From Plazaster borealis (taxonomy: Eukaryota > Echinodermata > Asteroidea > Forcipulatida > Labidiasteridae), in the NCBI GenBank assembly GCA_021014325.1, contig CM037473.1, positions 25,348,822-25,412,821 of the forward strand: a stretch of DNA of 64,000 nucleotides, written 5' to 3'. The notes beneath the pieces were generated by a model. That model was not told the origin of the DNA, did not search any database, and saw nothing but the letters and a program-made list of their open reading frames with translations. This document shows, one piece after another, positions 63,642-64,000 of this stretch; the first letter of the stretch is position 1, and the number at the start of each line of letters is the position of its first letter. Made by a program: the position numbers and the translations under genes.

Positions 63642-64000
63642 GGAGCCACACGGTGGAGGGAGGGGATGGCTCAGATATGCAGTACTCACAAGAGGAGATC
63701 TTCGGCAGGGCAGTCGCAAGCAGCCCAGAAGTTACAGTCGCTATATGTGGACAAGAGGTACCATTTATTCTAGATACAGGTAGCGAGGTGACTATCCTGC
63801 CGGAGACCGTGTACAGTAGATTGGCTGACGTGAAGCCACTGAGACCGGATATTAGGAAGTGGCTGAAGGTTTACGGAGCTAATGGAATTGAGATTCCTTA
63901 CGTGGGCTACGCTGAAGTTGACATCGACCTACTTGGGATTCAACTTGGCCAGGTTGGAGTCTTGATTTCAAAAGCCAATTCTACTTCGAAAAGTCAGGGA
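63593..64000 (+). CDS. Retrotransposon protease (start of Pol), runs off the window
   Basis: This frame is -1 relative to Gag and is open to the end of the window. DTGSEVT, with the catalytic Asp at 63773-63775 in the context FILDTGSEVTILPE, is the retropepsin active site. A second conserved stretch (KVYGANGIEIPYVGYAEVDI) follows, as in Gypsy-type proteases. Reverse transcriptase and integrase should lie beyond 64000. Confidence 0.8.
63617..63623 (+). promoter_or_regulatory. Candidate -1 ribosomal frameshift site CCCAAAC
   Basis: The heptamer fits X-XXY-YYZ and sits in the Gag reading frame as C-CCA-AAC, 16 bp before the Gag stop. A -1 slip here enters the open protease frame. The geometry is read from the sequence; use as a frameshift signal is inference. 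Confidence 0.5.

Larger units (their letters stand above)
60641..64000 (+). other. PEX12: PEX12 intron 5 (open at window end)
   Basis: Filled with a SINE, a truncated MITE and an LTR retrotransposon on the same strand as PEX12. No further PEX12 exon is visible, although about 165 residues including the RING domain are still to come. Confidence 0.6.

Overview
The window is animal nuclear DNA: small exons (58-335 nt) with GT-AG junctions, long AT-rich introns, and a dense load of SINEs, short inverted-repeat transposons and tandem repeats. The gene content is conserved across animals. The repeat families (tRNA-derived SINEs with TAA/TTA tails, and many TTAA-bounded inverted-repeat elements beginning TTAAAGG) resemble those I associate with echinoderms, most likely a sea star. 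The species call is inference, not proof.

Three protein-coding genes can be read exon by exon. (1) A phospholipid phosphatase (PLPP1/2/3 family) lies on the minus strand with six coding exons between 25351 and 8728; they join in phase into 307 codons and carry all three lipid-phosphatase motifs. (2) A beta-adaptin of the AP-1/AP-2 clathrin adaptors lies on the minus strand with 17 coding exons between 50127 and 33360; they total 945 codons, and a non-coding first exon probably ends at 52777. (3) The 5' half of PEX12, a peroxisomal ubiquitin-ligase subunit, lies on the plus strand with five coding exons from 54430 to 60640; the RING-containing 3' half is beyond the window. Beta-adaptin and PEX12 are head to head, with candidate first exons less than about 250 bp apart around an ETS-like and a YY1-like site, which suggests one bidirectional housekeeping promoter.

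Layout: 1-8727, sequence downstream of PLPP, with nested MITEs, SINEs and a TGAGTCA array; 8728-25351, PLPP; 25352-33359, intergenic, with a strange degenerate TTCGTTCCCTCGAA-rich block at 27.5-29.6 kb, a hairpin, a possible 56-codon ORF and a 466-bp inverted repeat just downstream of beta-adaptin; 33360-52776, beta-adaptin, whose introns hold a 1.5-kb minisatellite of 25-bp units, a ~60-bp tandem array, a LINE tail split by a TIR transposon with 9-bp target duplication, and several SINEs; 52777-53025, the shared promoter; 53026-64000, PEX12, with a 144/149-bp tandem array in one intron and, in the last visible intron, the 5' end of an LTR retrotransposon (LTR 61042-62671, gag, start of protease).

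The three genes do not form a pathway; they are housekeeping genes for lipid signalling, vesicle coats and peroxisome import. I found no convincing undescribed protein system. The most unusual material is in the repeats: higher-order structure in the minisatellite, nested insertions that date one another, SINE and MITE insertions within 13-14 bp of splice sites, and an in-frame -1 slippery heptamer between the retrotransposon gag and protease frames.
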